A DNA stretch of 37,593 nucleotides from Anaerolineae bacterium. Lineage in GTDB: Bacteria > Chloroflexota > Anaerolineae > Anaerolineales > Villigracilaceae. A model generated the notes under the pieces. The model made no database searches, had not been told where the DNA came from, and worked only from the letters and a program-made list of their open reading frames with translations. Positions 16,863 through 24,616 of this stretch are shown here, piece after piece. The first letter of the stretch is position 1; the number at the start of each line of letters is the position of its first letter. The DNA lies in the NCBI GenBank assembly GCA_022013685.1, contig JAKLPV010000161.1, forward strand, positions 1 through 37,593, written 5' to 3'. The position numbers were made by a program, and so were the translations under genes.

Positions 16863-18020
16863 TTATGGGTTGTAGGTAATAATCAATTTGATATTGACAC
16901 CCAAACGCACCATATCGGCCACGCCATTGTTGTTGGATGCCATATCATTGAACTGGGCACGGAACTGGGCGCGCGAACTGCCCACCAAAGATTGTATGGT
17001 TGATTTAATATCTGGTGCAACAGAAACCGTGCTCAATTGACCTGCATTACACCAACGGGCAGTAGCGCCCAAAGGACTACCCGCGAAGTAATCCCCGCTA
17101 TCCAGCGTTCCATAGTTTTGTGGATACATGCGCAGGCAGTTCAGGCCAAATGGGGAACCTAGCATATCGTAATTACTAAAATCGAGTTGAACATCCACGA
17201 TCGTTACACCAGCAGGAATCCCTGAAATATCAAAACTCAGGAAGGCCTGCGAGGAAACGTTTGCATCGGTATCGCCTACGTTTCGCGGGCCAAGCACTGA
17301 GCCATCTGAGCGCACCGAGCCGCTCTCTGAAACGACCAGAGGAGCATTGGCCAGCGCCACAGCAGGCGGCAGGACAACGTTGATTGTGGCGGTTGGGGTC
17401 GGGGTGGGTGACACAGCTTTGATATCGACCCAAAACGAACCCGTCGAAAGGCCAAAAAGAACGCCAGCGCCATCCCGCAGCCGCCAGTAGCCGCGATAGT
17501 TTCCGGACGAAGCCGGGGCGGTCAGGCTGACCGAGACATCCGCTGTCGCGCCGGGTGCAACACTGCCGAGCAAGGGTTGGGCGTCAGGCCCGCTCATCTT
17601 GTCTCCGCGATCAAAGACCAGGGAATAGCTTGTATTCCAGGTGCATGAGCCCGTATTCCGAAGCCGCCAGGTTTTGGTAAATGCCGCGCCAGTGACAATG
17701 CTGGTGCCATCCGGGATGGTCACATCCTGCACAAATGAGACCGCGTTACAGGGTATCGGCGTAGGGGTTAGACTGAGGACCGGTGTCAGCAATGCGGTCG
17801 CTGTCGGTTGTTGAGGGGATGCTGTTTCTGTTATAGCCGGAACCGGGGTGGTTGGCTGGGCGAGGGCAACGCGGGTCAGTTCTGCCTCCACAGTCTGAGC
17901 CGCAAAAGTAAAAGCTGCATCTGGCCCGCTATCTGGTGTAGGGGTCGCTGCGCCGGGCAGATTGCAGGCCATTGCGCCAATTAAAAGCGCAATAACTGAT
18001 AGATAAAATCTTTTCTTCAT
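16863..18020 (-). CDS. Exported lipoprotein with NBR1-type Ig-like domain
   Basis: The start is placed at 18018-18020 because TTAGGAGGAG lies just upstream and it gives a signal peptide directly (MKKRFYLSVIALLIGAMAC), with a near-lipobox cysteine at residue 19. The upstream in-frame ATG adds 19 unsupported residues. A Pro/Thr-rich linker (to about residue 105) leads to an NBR1/FW-type Ig-like domain (about 112-215: FTKTWRLRNTGSCTWNTSY, LLGSVAPGATADVSVSL, GNYRGYWRLRDGAGVLFG). The C-terminal half (about 235-385) is beta-rich (SQAFLSFDISGIPAGVTIVDV) and resembles surface carbohydrate- or cell-binding domains, unassigned. Probably surface-exposed. It reads from its own promoter, divergent from the PEPCK-like gene. 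Confidence 0.85.
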   Translation of the reverse strand: MKKRFYLSVIALLIGAMACNLPGAATPTPDSGPDAAFTFAAQTVEAELTRVALAQPTTPVPAITETASPQQPTATALLTPVLSLTPTPIPCNAVSFVQDVTIPDGTSIVTGAAFTKTWRLRNTGSCTWNTSYSLVFDRGDKMSGPDAQPLLGSVAPGATADVSVSLTAPASSGNYRGYWRLRDGAGVLFGLSTGSFWVDIKAVSPTPTPTATINVVLPPAVALANAPLVVSESGSVRSDGSVLGPRNVGDTDANVSSQAFLSFDISGIPAGVTIVDVQLDFSNYDMLGSPFGLNCLRMYPQNYGTLDSGDYFAGSPLGATARWCNAGQLSTVSVAPDIKSTIQSLVGSSRAQFRAQFNDMASNNNGVADMVRLGVNIKLIITYNP

Positions 18021-18055
18021 AATTCTCCTCCTAATAAGTTGGCGATTCAATACCG

Positions 18056-18084
18056 AGTGTAGCAAATTCAAATTCACCCGTCAA
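18056..18084 (-). promoter_or_regulatory. Sigma-70-type promoter of the NBR1-Ig lipoprotein
   Basis: On the minus strand TTGACG (079-084) and TACACT (056-061) are 17 nt apart, with the start codon 35 nt beyond the -10. An 8-bp inverted repeat at 18089-18108 abuts the upstream side. Confidence 0.7.
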
Positions 18085-18088
18085 TTGC

Positions 18089-18108
18089 AGTCTCATTGAA
18101 ATGAGACT
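18089..18108. promoter_or_regulatory. Inverted repeat upstream of the lipoprotein promoter, possible operator
   Basis: AGTCTCAT-TGAA-ATGAGACT is a perfect 8-bp dyad; CACCC (18075-18079) and GGGTG (18112-18116) form an outer matching pair. It lies immediately upstream of the -35 in a divergent promoter region, where an activator or repressor could sit. Confidence 0.45.
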
Positions 18109-18125
18109 TATGGGTGATAAAAAGG

Positions 18126-18143
18126 TTGTGCAAATTTGCACAA
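18126..18143. promoter_or_regulatory. Perfect 18-bp palindrome, probable operator for the PEPCK-like gene
   Basis: TTGTGCAAATTTGCACAA is its own reverse complement and lies 64 nt before the ATG at 18207. Its second half contains TTGCAC, which could serve as a -35. No cognate regulator gene is adjacent. Confidence 0.55.
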
Positions 18144-18206
18144 ATTTTATGTCTCCAATACGAATATGCCTGTAGAATGGGAAGAATTTTAGATGGAGAG
18201 TGGACC

Positions 18207-19973
18207 ATGGAAAATCGCAGTTTTCAAATTATCGGCGGCAAGGTTATTCTCCGCATCAAGGACCGGATTTGTGACACACCGGAGGAACTGCTTGCCAGCC
18301 GTTTGTTTTTCACCGTTTTGCGGCGGGCAATTCGCGAACTCAAAAGAAAGAATTCGCGGCTATTGAAAATATTCGCAATTGAAGAGATTCGCGAACGGGA
18401 TGAGCGTTTGCTGGTGCGAACTTTCCAATACCTGGCCAAACTGCCGATCGGCGAAGTGGTTAAATTAGTTGAGGGCAGCGAGCAGTTTGCGCGTGACAAA
18501 AGCCTGCTAAGCGAATTTGTCGAGCATCTCTATAATTACTGGCGCAGCCTGGGCAGGCTGGTAATCTGCGATTCGGAGGAGAACCGCTTTGACAAGCGTC
18601 CTTACCGCACCTTCAACCAAACCATTGAACAGTTAACCCACCTTGTGCGTGGAACATATCGCGAAATACAAGAGAATATCACCGGCGACCACCCGCGCAT
18701 TTACCGTCAGGTGCCGGCCGGCGGTGGGATTGCCACAATTGCCCTGCCCAGGAAACTAAACCTGCCAGACACACTGCAAGACAAGGTGGAGCACATACCG
18801 GTCATCCGTCAGGTTTTGCTCTATCCGCCGCTGATTTTCACCCCACCGATGAACAAACGCTCCGGGATGTTCGAGCGTGTTCACCAAAACCCGGTCGAGA
18901 ACGTGGATTTCCGGCGCGAGGATTGGTTGTGTTATCCGGCCATGGTCGGGCCGCAGTTAATCCTGGTTTATTTCTCAATCCGCTTTTTCGAGCACGGATT
19001 CACCCTCAGCAACCTTTTCGAGTTGGCCGACGATAAAGACCTGCAGAAAACCCCGGACGCGGTTTATTTCTTCGGCGTGCCGGAAGAGCAATTCCCGAGT
19101 ATTGGCAAATCACAGACGATTTTCTTCGATGACGAAGAAAATGACATCCTGATCGGGGCAGTACCAGAACTGGACGTTTTCAGTTATTTCGGTTATCTCA
19201 AAAAGATGATCTTGACCTTGCACAACATCCGTATGATGAAGCAGGGACGCCTGCCTTTCCACGGCGCGCTTGTCCACCTGATGCTGCGCGGCCAGCGCGG
19301 CTATACCGTGCTGGTCATGGGAGACAGCGGCGCTGGCAAATCAGAAACACTCGAAGCCCTGCGCCTGATTGGCTCGGATGACCTGGAAGATGTCATCATC
19401 ATCGCCGACGATATGGGGTCGCTGGATATTGGAGACGATGGACGCCTGCGTGGCATCGGGACCGAGATCGGAGCCTTTGTGCGCCTGGATGACCTGAATC
19501 CGGGCTACGCTTACGGCCAAATCGACCGCGCCATTATTATGAGCCCGAACGAAGTTAATGCGCGCGTTATCCTGCCTGTCACAAACTACAAAACGATCAT
19601 GCAGGGTTTCGCAGTCGATCTGGTCTTGTATGCCAATAATTACGAAGCGGTCGACGCCAATCACCCGACAATTGACTGCTTTGCCGAGTTGGATGCGGCC
19701 TTCGAGACTTTTCGCGCCGGGGCGGTGATGAGCAAAGGCACAACCACCACTGAGGGAAAGGTTGGCACATATTTTGCCAATGTCTTTGGCCCGGCGCAGT
19801 ATATTGAAGAGCACGATGTGTTAGCGCGACATTACTTTGAGCAACTTTTTAGATCGCGAACCTATGTCGGGCAGGTGCGCACACAGTTGGGCATTCCCGG
19901 CATGGAGATGAGCGGGCCGGAACAATCGGCGCGGGCGCTATTGGACTTGTTGAAATCTGGGGAAATTGCTTAA
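18207..19973 (+). CDS. PEPCK/HPr-kinase-fold ATP-binding protein of unknown substrate
   Basis: The start at 18207 (MENRSFQIIGGKVILRI) is favoured by GGAGAGTGG just upstream, giving 588 aa. The C-terminal half has a P-loop GDSGAGKSETLEALRLIG (about residue 372), then acidic strands DVIIIADDMGSLDIGDDGRLRGIGTEIGAFVRLDDL and NEVNARVILPVTNYKTIM, the order seen in PEP carboxykinase and HPr kinase. The first 330 residues are not a normal PEPCK N-domain, and the P-loop resembles HPr kinase (GxSGxGKSE) more than ATP-PEPCK (GLSGTGKTTL). I therefore call a kinase-like protein, not a gluconeogenic PEPCK. The gene overlaps the convergent radical SAM gene by 4 nt and has a perfect palindrome upstream. Confidence 0.75.
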   Translation: MENRSFQIIGGKVILRIKDRICDTPEELLASRLFFTVLRRAIRELKRKNSRLLKIFAIEEIRERDERLLVRTFQYLAKLPIGEVVKLVEGSEQFARDKSLLSEFVEHLYNYWRSLGRLVICDSEENRFDKRPYRTFNQTIEQLTHLVRGTYREIQENITGDHPRIYRQVPAGGGIATIALPRKLNLPDTLQDKVEHIPVIRQVLLYPPLIFTPPMNKRSGMFERVHQNPVENVDFRREDWLCYPAMVGPQLILVYFSIRFFEHGFTLSNLFELADDKDLQKTPDAVYFFGVPEEQFPSIGKSQTIFFDDEENDILIGAVPELDVFSYFGYLKKMILTLHNIRMMKQGRLPFHGALVHLMLRGQRGYTVLVMGDSGAGKSETLEALRLIGSDDLEDVIIIADDMGSLDIGDDGRLRGIGTEIGAFVRLDDLNPGYAYGQIDRAIIMSPNEVNARVILPVTNYKTIMQGFAVDLVLYANNYEAVDANHPTIDCFAELDAAFETFRAGAVMSKGTTTTEGKVGTYFANVFGPAQYIEEHDVLARHYFEQLFRSRTYVGQVRTQLGIPGMEMSGPEQSARALLDLLKSGEIA

Positions 19974-21112
19974 AACAAAGCGATTTGCTGGGCCGGACGC
20001 TTGCCATCCAGCAAAATGAAGGGCGCGGCGCGGATGGCATTGACGCCGAGGGCGCGCAGGCGGCTGAGGTCTCTCAGTTTACCTGTGCGTCTTGCCTTTA
20101 GAATCGCTTCAACGCCCTTGGGACCGATTCCCGGCACTCGCAGCAGGGTGTGCCTGTCGGCGCGGTTGAGTTCCACCGGCGTATGAACCAGGGTCATTTG
20201 CGCGGAAGCAAGTTTCGGGTCGTCTGCCAGGGGCAGGCCGCCCTCGCCCGTAAACGGCAGGTCTTCCAGATCGAATCCATAATCCCGTAACAAAAACGAA
20301 GCCTGGTACAAGCGATGTTCGCGCAACGGGTCGACGGCAGCCTTGTTCTCAAGCGGGGTGTCGCGAATGGGATGGAAGGCCGAGAAATAGGCGCGCTTGA
20401 GACCGACGTTTTTGTTCAGCCAGGCGGTGGTGGTCAGCAGTTCCAGGTCGCTTTCGTCGGCGCCACCCGCCACGAACTGGGTGACGGTGGAGGGCCAGCG
20501 GCCTTTCCAGGCCCGGTTGGGATTCTCAGTGCGGCGGATTTCGTCGGCCCACTTGAGTGGCTGGAGCAGCTCTTCAAGGAAAACCTTGTGCGGGGCCAGG
20601 CGCGCCAGCCTTTCGGTATTGGGTGATTCGAGGTTGACCGAAACCCGGTCGGCAAGCAGCATGGCGCGTTCAACCTGAGCGCGCTCGGAGCCGGGCATGA
20701 CCTTGAGATGCAGGTAGCCGCGGAAATTGAGTTTGTTGCGCAGAATGTCGGCGGTATCGAGCAATTTGTCCTGGGTGCGGATTCCCCCGGCGGCGATGCC
20801 CGAGCTGAGAAAAACGCCTTCAGCCAGCCCGGATTGGTGCAACTGCATAAAGAGCTTCGCAAATTCCTCCGGCTGGAAGGTTGCGCGCCGAAAATCGCGC
20901 CCGGCCCGGAAGGGACAGTAGAAGCAATTGCGCTCACAGGTTGAGGAGAGCAGGGTCTTGAGCAGCTTGATACTCTGGCCGTTGGGCATCTGGGCCGGGT
21001 GGACAAATATCTGGTCTTGCTGTTTCTGGCTAAAACAAACGGGCTTTTGCTCCAGATCTGGCTCGAAAGTCATCTGGCTGGAAAGCATTTTCAGACGGGT
21101 TACGGCATCCAT
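19970..21112 (-). CDS. Putative DNA modification/repair radical SAM protein with C-terminal HhH
   Basis: The 380-aa protein has a radical SAM cluster CERNCFYC (Cys59, 63, 66) and the continuation PFRAGRDFRRATFQPEEFA, LSSGIAAGG, YLHLKVMPGS, RVSVNLESPNTERLARLAP. The C-terminal 80 residues form a helix-hairpin-helix (LLRVPGIGPKGVEAILKARR) of the DNA-binding type. This matches the family annotated as putative DNA modification/repair radical SAM protein, usually paired with a uracil-DNA-glycosylase-like partner; no such partner is in this window. The reaction is unknown. The promoter at 21119-21147 puts the -10 six nt before the ATG, suggesting a leaderless mRNA. Confidence 0.9.
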   Translation of the reverse strand: MDAVTRLKMLSSQMTFEPDLEQKPVCFSQKQQDQIFVHPAQMPNGQSIKLLKTLLSSTCERNCFYCPFRAGRDFRRATFQPEEFAKLFMQLHQSGLAEGVFLSSGIAAGGIRTQDKLLDTADILRNKLNFRGYLHLKVMPGSERAQVERAMLLADRVSVNLESPNTERLARLAPHKVFLEELLQPLKWADEIRRTENPNRAWKGRWPSTVTQFVAGGADESDLELLTTTAWLNKNVGLKRAYFSAFHPIRDTPLENKAAVDPLREHRLYQASFLLRDYGFDLEDLPFTGEGGLPLADDPKLASAQMTLVHTPVELNRADRHTLLRVPGIGPKGVEAILKARRTGKLRDLSRLRALGVNAIRAAPFILLDGKRPAQQIALF

Positions 21113-21118
21113 AACCCA

Positions 21119-21147
21119 ATTATAGAATATTTGTTCTTATTTTGCAA
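21119..21147 (-). promoter_or_regulatory. Sigma-70-type promoter implying a leaderless transcript
   Basis: On the minus strand TTGCAA (142-147), a 17-nt spacer and TATAAT (119-124) are followed after 6 nt by the ATG of the radical SAM gene, so transcription would begin at or near the A of the start codon. No Shine-Dalgarno could fit. Confidence 0.75.
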
Positions 21148-21178
21148 GCATAAGCCGAAATCCAACCACCAGCGGCGA

Positions 21179-22486
21179 TTACGCCACCCAGAAATCAAAG
21201 GCGAACAGAGCCGCCAGCAGGCCCATGAGCAGCAAACTGGCAATTGTCCAGATACGGTCGAAGGCGGGATGTTTGCCCCAGGCCGAGAGCTGCACAAACA
21301 GCGCCGGCGCGGCCAAAACATAACGGTGAATGCCCTGAGCCGGGCCGGAGCCCCACGAGATCAGGAAGACCGCAATGCTGAACCAGGCCAATTCCGGGAA
21401 AGTTTTGCGCGCCCTGAGAATGGCAATCACGGCAACGATCATCGCAAAGAACTCGGTGAAGTAATAGGCGCTATGATTCAATTCATCGAAACTGAGCGCC
21501 GTGCGCAAGGCGCTTGCCCAACTATAGAAGGAGCCGCCCAGATCCAGGTAGCCGCGCCCAAAAAAATTGGCTTCGACATAATCAAAAGCAACTCCCAGGT
21601 AGGAGAACTTCCAGGCCAGGAAGACGAAAAACGGCGCAAAAGCCAACAGCGCCCTCAAAAGCGGACGAAACGGAAGCCCGGTATGGTAAATCTGGCTCCA
21701 CTCCAGATCCAAGGCGAACCATTCGCGGCTGGACACCCAGGTAATTAACATCGGGATAATGAGCGCAATGCCGACGGCGCGCGTCAGGGTTGCCGCACAG
21801 GCCAGCAAGGCCGCCGCCAGCCAGTTCCGCCGCTTGAGCATGGCAAGGCTGCTAAAAGCCAGCCCAACGAACAGCCCTTCGGTGTATACCTGGGCCAGGA
21901 AAAATCCGGTCGGGAAAATGATCAGGTAAAAAGCGGCGCGCAGACCGCCATCTTCTCCCAGTTTGTCGCGGCACAGGTCGTAGAGCGACAACATGGCAGC
22001 CAGCGTCCCGAGAGCGGAAACGAGCACCCCGGCCAGGGTGGCGGTGGCGATGGGATTCATCCCCAAAAGGCCAAGCGGTATCGCAAACAGGCGCACTGTG
22101 AGCGGATAAAAAGGCAGGAAAGCATAACTGAGCGATAGTATCTCGTTTTGATAGCCAACAGTCGGGATGTGGGTGACAAAGTTGGGGATCATCCAACCGC
22201 TGGGGCTCAGGGCGGGCACGAGCGGGTCATCATAGCCGCCAACGGCGATGCCGAGGTAATATTCCGAGTCCCAGGCCACCTGGTTGTTCATAAAAGGTTC
22301 CATCAGATAAGCGCGGTCGCGCTGGTAGTTGCCTTCGTATTTGGCCGTTTCAATTGTCGTCCAGCGCTGGGCACGGTCGGGCCTCTGCGGAGTGATCCGC
22401 GCGGTGGCAAGCGCCTGAAAACCGATCACCAATGCCAACCAGCCGAACCAGATAAAAATGATCGAACGAACTGTGGGATTTTTCAT
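21179..22486 (-). CDS. PIG-V-like (GT-C) membrane mannosyltransferase
   Basis: The 435-aa polytopic protein has about nine to ten hydrophobic helices. After the first lies an extracytoplasmic loop with NNQVAWDSEYYLGIAVGGY, the acidic motif of GT-C enzymes. It continues FLPFYPLTVRLFAIPLG and FYLIIFPTGFFLAQVYTEGLF, as in PIG-V/Gpi18-like mannosyltransferases, which use polyprenyl-phosphate-mannose. In bacteria the acceptor is unknown; a glycolipid or surface glycan is a fair inference. It starts 3 nt after the stop of the second ABC permease gene, so it belongs to that operon. Confidence 0.8.
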   Translation of the reverse strand: MKNPTVRSIIFIWFGWLALVIGFQALATARITPQRPDRAQRWTTIETAKYEGNYQRDRAYLMEPFMNNQVAWDSEYYLGIAVGGYDDPLVPALSPSGWMIPNFVTHIPTVGYQNEILSLSYAFLPFYPLTVRLFAIPLGLLGMNPIATATLAGVLVSALGTLAAMLSLYDLCRDKLGEDGGLRAAFYLIIFPTGFFLAQVYTEGLFVGLAFSSLAMLKRRNWLAAALLACAATLTRAVGIALIIPMLITWVSSREWFALDLEWSQIYHTGLPFRPLLRALLAFAPFFVFLAWKFSYLGVAFDYVEANFFGRGYLDLGGSFYSWASALRTALSFDELNHSAYYFTEFFAMIVAVIAILRARKTFPELAWFSIAVFLISWGSGPAQGIHRYVLAAPALFVQLSAWGKHPAFDRIWTIASLLLMGLLAALFAFDFWVA

Positions 22487-22489
22487 TGC

Positions 22490-23563
22490 CTACTTCTCCA
22501 TTCCCGTCACGACCATATCCTGCATAAAGAAACGTTGGAAGACAAAAAGAACCAGCACTGGGACGATCATGACCAGCAAGGCTCCTGCTTGCAACGTTTC
22601 AGGGGTAAAAGCCAGGGTTTGATACGTTTGAACATTGAAAGAGACCGTGCGCAGGTTGGGGACAATGCCCAGGTACAGACTGGCCAGCCGCAGTTCATTC
22701 CAGGTATAAAAGAAATGCAACAGCGCCACCGTTGCCACCGCCGGGATGGCTTGCGGCAGGATAATCGAGAACAGAATGCGCAGCGGTCCGGCCCCATCAA
22801 GCATGGCAGCTTCATCCAGGTCGCGGGGAATGCTCTTGAAATTCTGGCGCAGCAGGAAAATATAAATCGCATTGCCGAAGAAGTGAGGCACAATAAGTGG
22901 AAACCAGGTTCCATTCCACTCGAAAACGCGCACATAAACAAAATAGGTCGGCACAAGTGTGATACTTTGAGGAATCAGGATCGTGGCAATCAACAGCAGG
23001 AAGAGCCACTTGCCGCCCGGGATGCGGAAGCGTGAGAACCCATACGCTACCGCAATGGACGCCAGCAAAACGCCCACCTCGCTGATAATCGCAATGATCA
23101 AGGTATTTTTCACAGTCAGCGGGAATTTGGCGTTGACCCACAGGGTTGTAAAATTATCAAAGGTGGCTTTGGGAATGTAAACGTGCTTCAACTGCCGCCA
23201 GTTGCCATCCCAATGGATAAGGCCCGCTTCGGGGTTGGCCGGGTCGATAAACTCGGCATCGATCCGGGAGCGGTTGACCATTGCCAGTTCGCGGATTTCG
23301 TCATTGATGGGCACAAGCATGACTGGGTAACGCTTGCCTTCAACCTCGAACTCGACCTGTTGAGCGGGGTAGAGCGGGGCAGACGAATCTGAAAATTGTT
23401 TTTTTTCTTTTAGCGCAGTGGCAACCATGTACACCAACGGCGAGAGATAAGCAGCCAGAAGCGCGAAAATAACCAGGTTGATGATGGCTGAACCTGTGAA
23501 CTGCCACATCCGAAACGTCAGCGTCGATGCGCCGGTATTCCTGAAAAAACTAAAATTCTTCAC
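22490..23563 (-). CDS. Carbohydrate ABC transporter permease, MalG type, with extra extracytoplasmic domain
   Basis: The 357-aa permease has six predicted helices. The EAA loop reads LDEAAMLDGAGPLRILFSIILP (described by its EAAxxDGA core), which docks on the ATPase. Typical MalG-type proteins are about 270-300 aa; here about 95 extra residues (about 60-155: QQVEFEVEGKRYPVMLVP, NPEAGLIHWDGNWRQLKHVY) lie between the first and second helices, outside the membrane. It overlaps the MalF-type gene by 14 nt. The operon has no binding protein and no ATPase, so these must be encoded elsewhere. Confidence 0.9.
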   Translation of the reverse strand: MKNFSFFRNTGASTLTFRMWQFTGSAIINLVIFALLAAYLSPLVYMVATALKEKKQFSDSSAPLYPAQQVEFEVEGKRYPVMLVPINDEIRELAMVNRSRIDAEFIDPANPEAGLIHWDGNWRQLKHVYIPKATFDNFTTLWVNAKFPLTVKNTLIIAIISEVGVLLASIAVAYGFSRFRIPGGKWLFLLLIATILIPQSITLVPTYFVYVRVFEWNGTWFPLIVPHFFGNAIYIFLLRQNFKSIPRDLDEAAMLDGAGPLRILFSIILPQAIPAVATVALLHFFYTWNELRLASLYLGIVPNLRTVSFNVQTYQTLAFTPETLQAGALLVMIVPVLVLFVFQRFFMQDMVVTGMEK

Positions 23564-24509
23564 GGTTCACCTCGTCAGGGAAATACACCCAGCGGTTCGC
23601 CGAGCGGAATAAGGCAAGGGTGATCAGCATGGTCACAGCAAACATGACCCAGGCCAGGGCGGCGGCATAGCCCAGTTCGAATTTGCCAAACATCATCGAA
23701 TTGATGTAGCTTTCCATCGGGGAAAGACTGACAGAAAACAAGTAACCACGGTCAAGCAATACTGTGCCGCCGAAAGCACTGGTCAGGTTGATCACCAGGG
23801 CAAAAAAGATGGCCGGGGAAATCATCGGGATGCTGATATAGAAAAACCGCGCCAGCGGCCCGGCGCCGTCCACGCGCGCCGCTTCGATGATTTCACTGGG
23901 GATGGCTTGCATGGCTCCGTACATGATCAGGAAGCCCGGCCCAATGCTCCACAAGGCCATCAACCCGAGCAAGATACTGAAGGACATCCCGGTGAACGGC
24001 CCTGGCACAGGCGGCAGCCCCAACGGCTCCATGATCAGTCGATTGAGCCAGCCGGAGCCAGGGTCGACAAAGCCAAGATAGATAAAAAGAATCGCCCCGG
24101 CCGGAATAATGCTTGGCATAAAGAACAAAGGCCGCAGGAAAGATTTGGCGCGCACACGATTGCTTGAAAAAACGGCCGCCAGGGCCAGCGCAGCAAAAAG
24201 CTGAATCGGTACCGTAAACAGGAAGTATCCCAGCGAACCGCTCAGGCTGGAGCCGGCGTCAATATCGCCCAGAACACGCAAGTAATTTTCCAGGCCGACA
24301 AAACTTATCTCTTCCGGGGTCAGCATGTAAAAGTCAGTGAAGGAAAAAACCAGAGATGCCACGATCGGGGCAAGTTTGAGCAATACAAAGCCCAAAATCC
24401 AGGGAGACAAAAACAAAAGCCCAATTAACCCTTCGCGCCGGCGCAATAGATCCTGCGGATTCTTTTGCCGTGGTACGGCAGACTTCTTGGATAATGCCAA
24501 ATCGCTCAT
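23550..24509 (-). CDS. Carbohydrate ABC transporter permease, MalF/UgpA type
   Basis: The start is put at 24507-24509 (MSDLALSKKSAVPRQKN) because GGAGAG lies about 7 nt upstream and the longer version runs into the operator region. The 319-aa protein has six helices and the EAA loop IIEAARVDGAGPLARFFYI, the contact point with a MalK/MsmK-like ATPase. A first helix (GLIGLLFLSPWILGFVLLKL) followed by YMLTPEEISFVGLENY is typical of MalF/UgpA permeases. It is the first gene of a three-gene operon behind a palindromic operator; the sugar imported is unknown. Confidence 0.92.
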   Translation of the reverse strand: MSDLALSKKSAVPRQKNPQDLLRRREGLIGLLFLSPWILGFVLLKLAPIVASLVFSFTDFYMLTPEEISFVGLENYLRVLGDIDAGSSLSGSLGYFLFTVPIQLFAALALAAVFSSNRVRAKSFLRPLFFMPSIIPAGAILFIYLGFVDPGSGWLNRLIMEPLGLPPVPGPFTGMSFSILLGLMALWSIGPGFLIMYGAMQAIPSEIIEAARVDGAGPLARFFYISIPMISPAIFFALVINLTSAFGGTVLLDRGYLFSVSLSPMESYINSMMFGKFELGYAAALAWVMFAVTMLITLALFRSANRWVYFPDEVNREEF

Positions 24510-24531
24510 ACAATTTCTCTCCGTTAATGAT

Positions 24532-24551
24532 TTTTGTAACCGGTTACAAAA
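24532..24551. promoter_or_regulatory. Perfect 20-bp LacI-type operator before the ABC permease operon
   Basis: TTTTGTAACCGGTTACAAAA is a perfect palindrome with the central CG typical of LacI/GalR-family sites. It lies 7 nt beyond the TATAAT (24559-24564, minus strand), covering the expected start of transcription, and 22 nt before the permease ATG. That is a classic repressor position. No LacI regulator gene is in the window. Confidence 0.8.
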
Positions 24552-24558
24552 CATGCGA

Positions 24559-24564
24559 ATTATA
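24559..24564 (-). promoter_or_regulatory. -10 element of the ABC permease operon
   Basis: TATAAT on the minus strand is followed by the LacI-type operator. No good -35 match is seen 17 nt upstream (CCCTAC), which fits a promoter needing help or a weak promoter. Confidence 0.5.
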
Positions 24565-24604
24565 TCTGATAGTAAGTGTATGTAGGGGATTCACCCGACA
24601 GGTT

Positions 24605-24610
24605 TATAAT
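24605..24610 (+). promoter_or_regulatory. -10 element directly before a start codon, possible leaderless transcript
   Basis: TATAAT is followed after 6 nt (TCGGTC) by the ATG at 24617, the same spacing as at the radical SAM gene. The -35 is poor, and no Shine-Dalgarno sits at a useful distance. Confidence 0.45.
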
Positions 24611-24616
24611 TCGGTC

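Noticed and set aside
18207..19973. Annotation as ATP-dependent PEP carboxykinase
   Set aside because: The P-loop and N-terminal half do not match the enzyme; only the fold order is shared.
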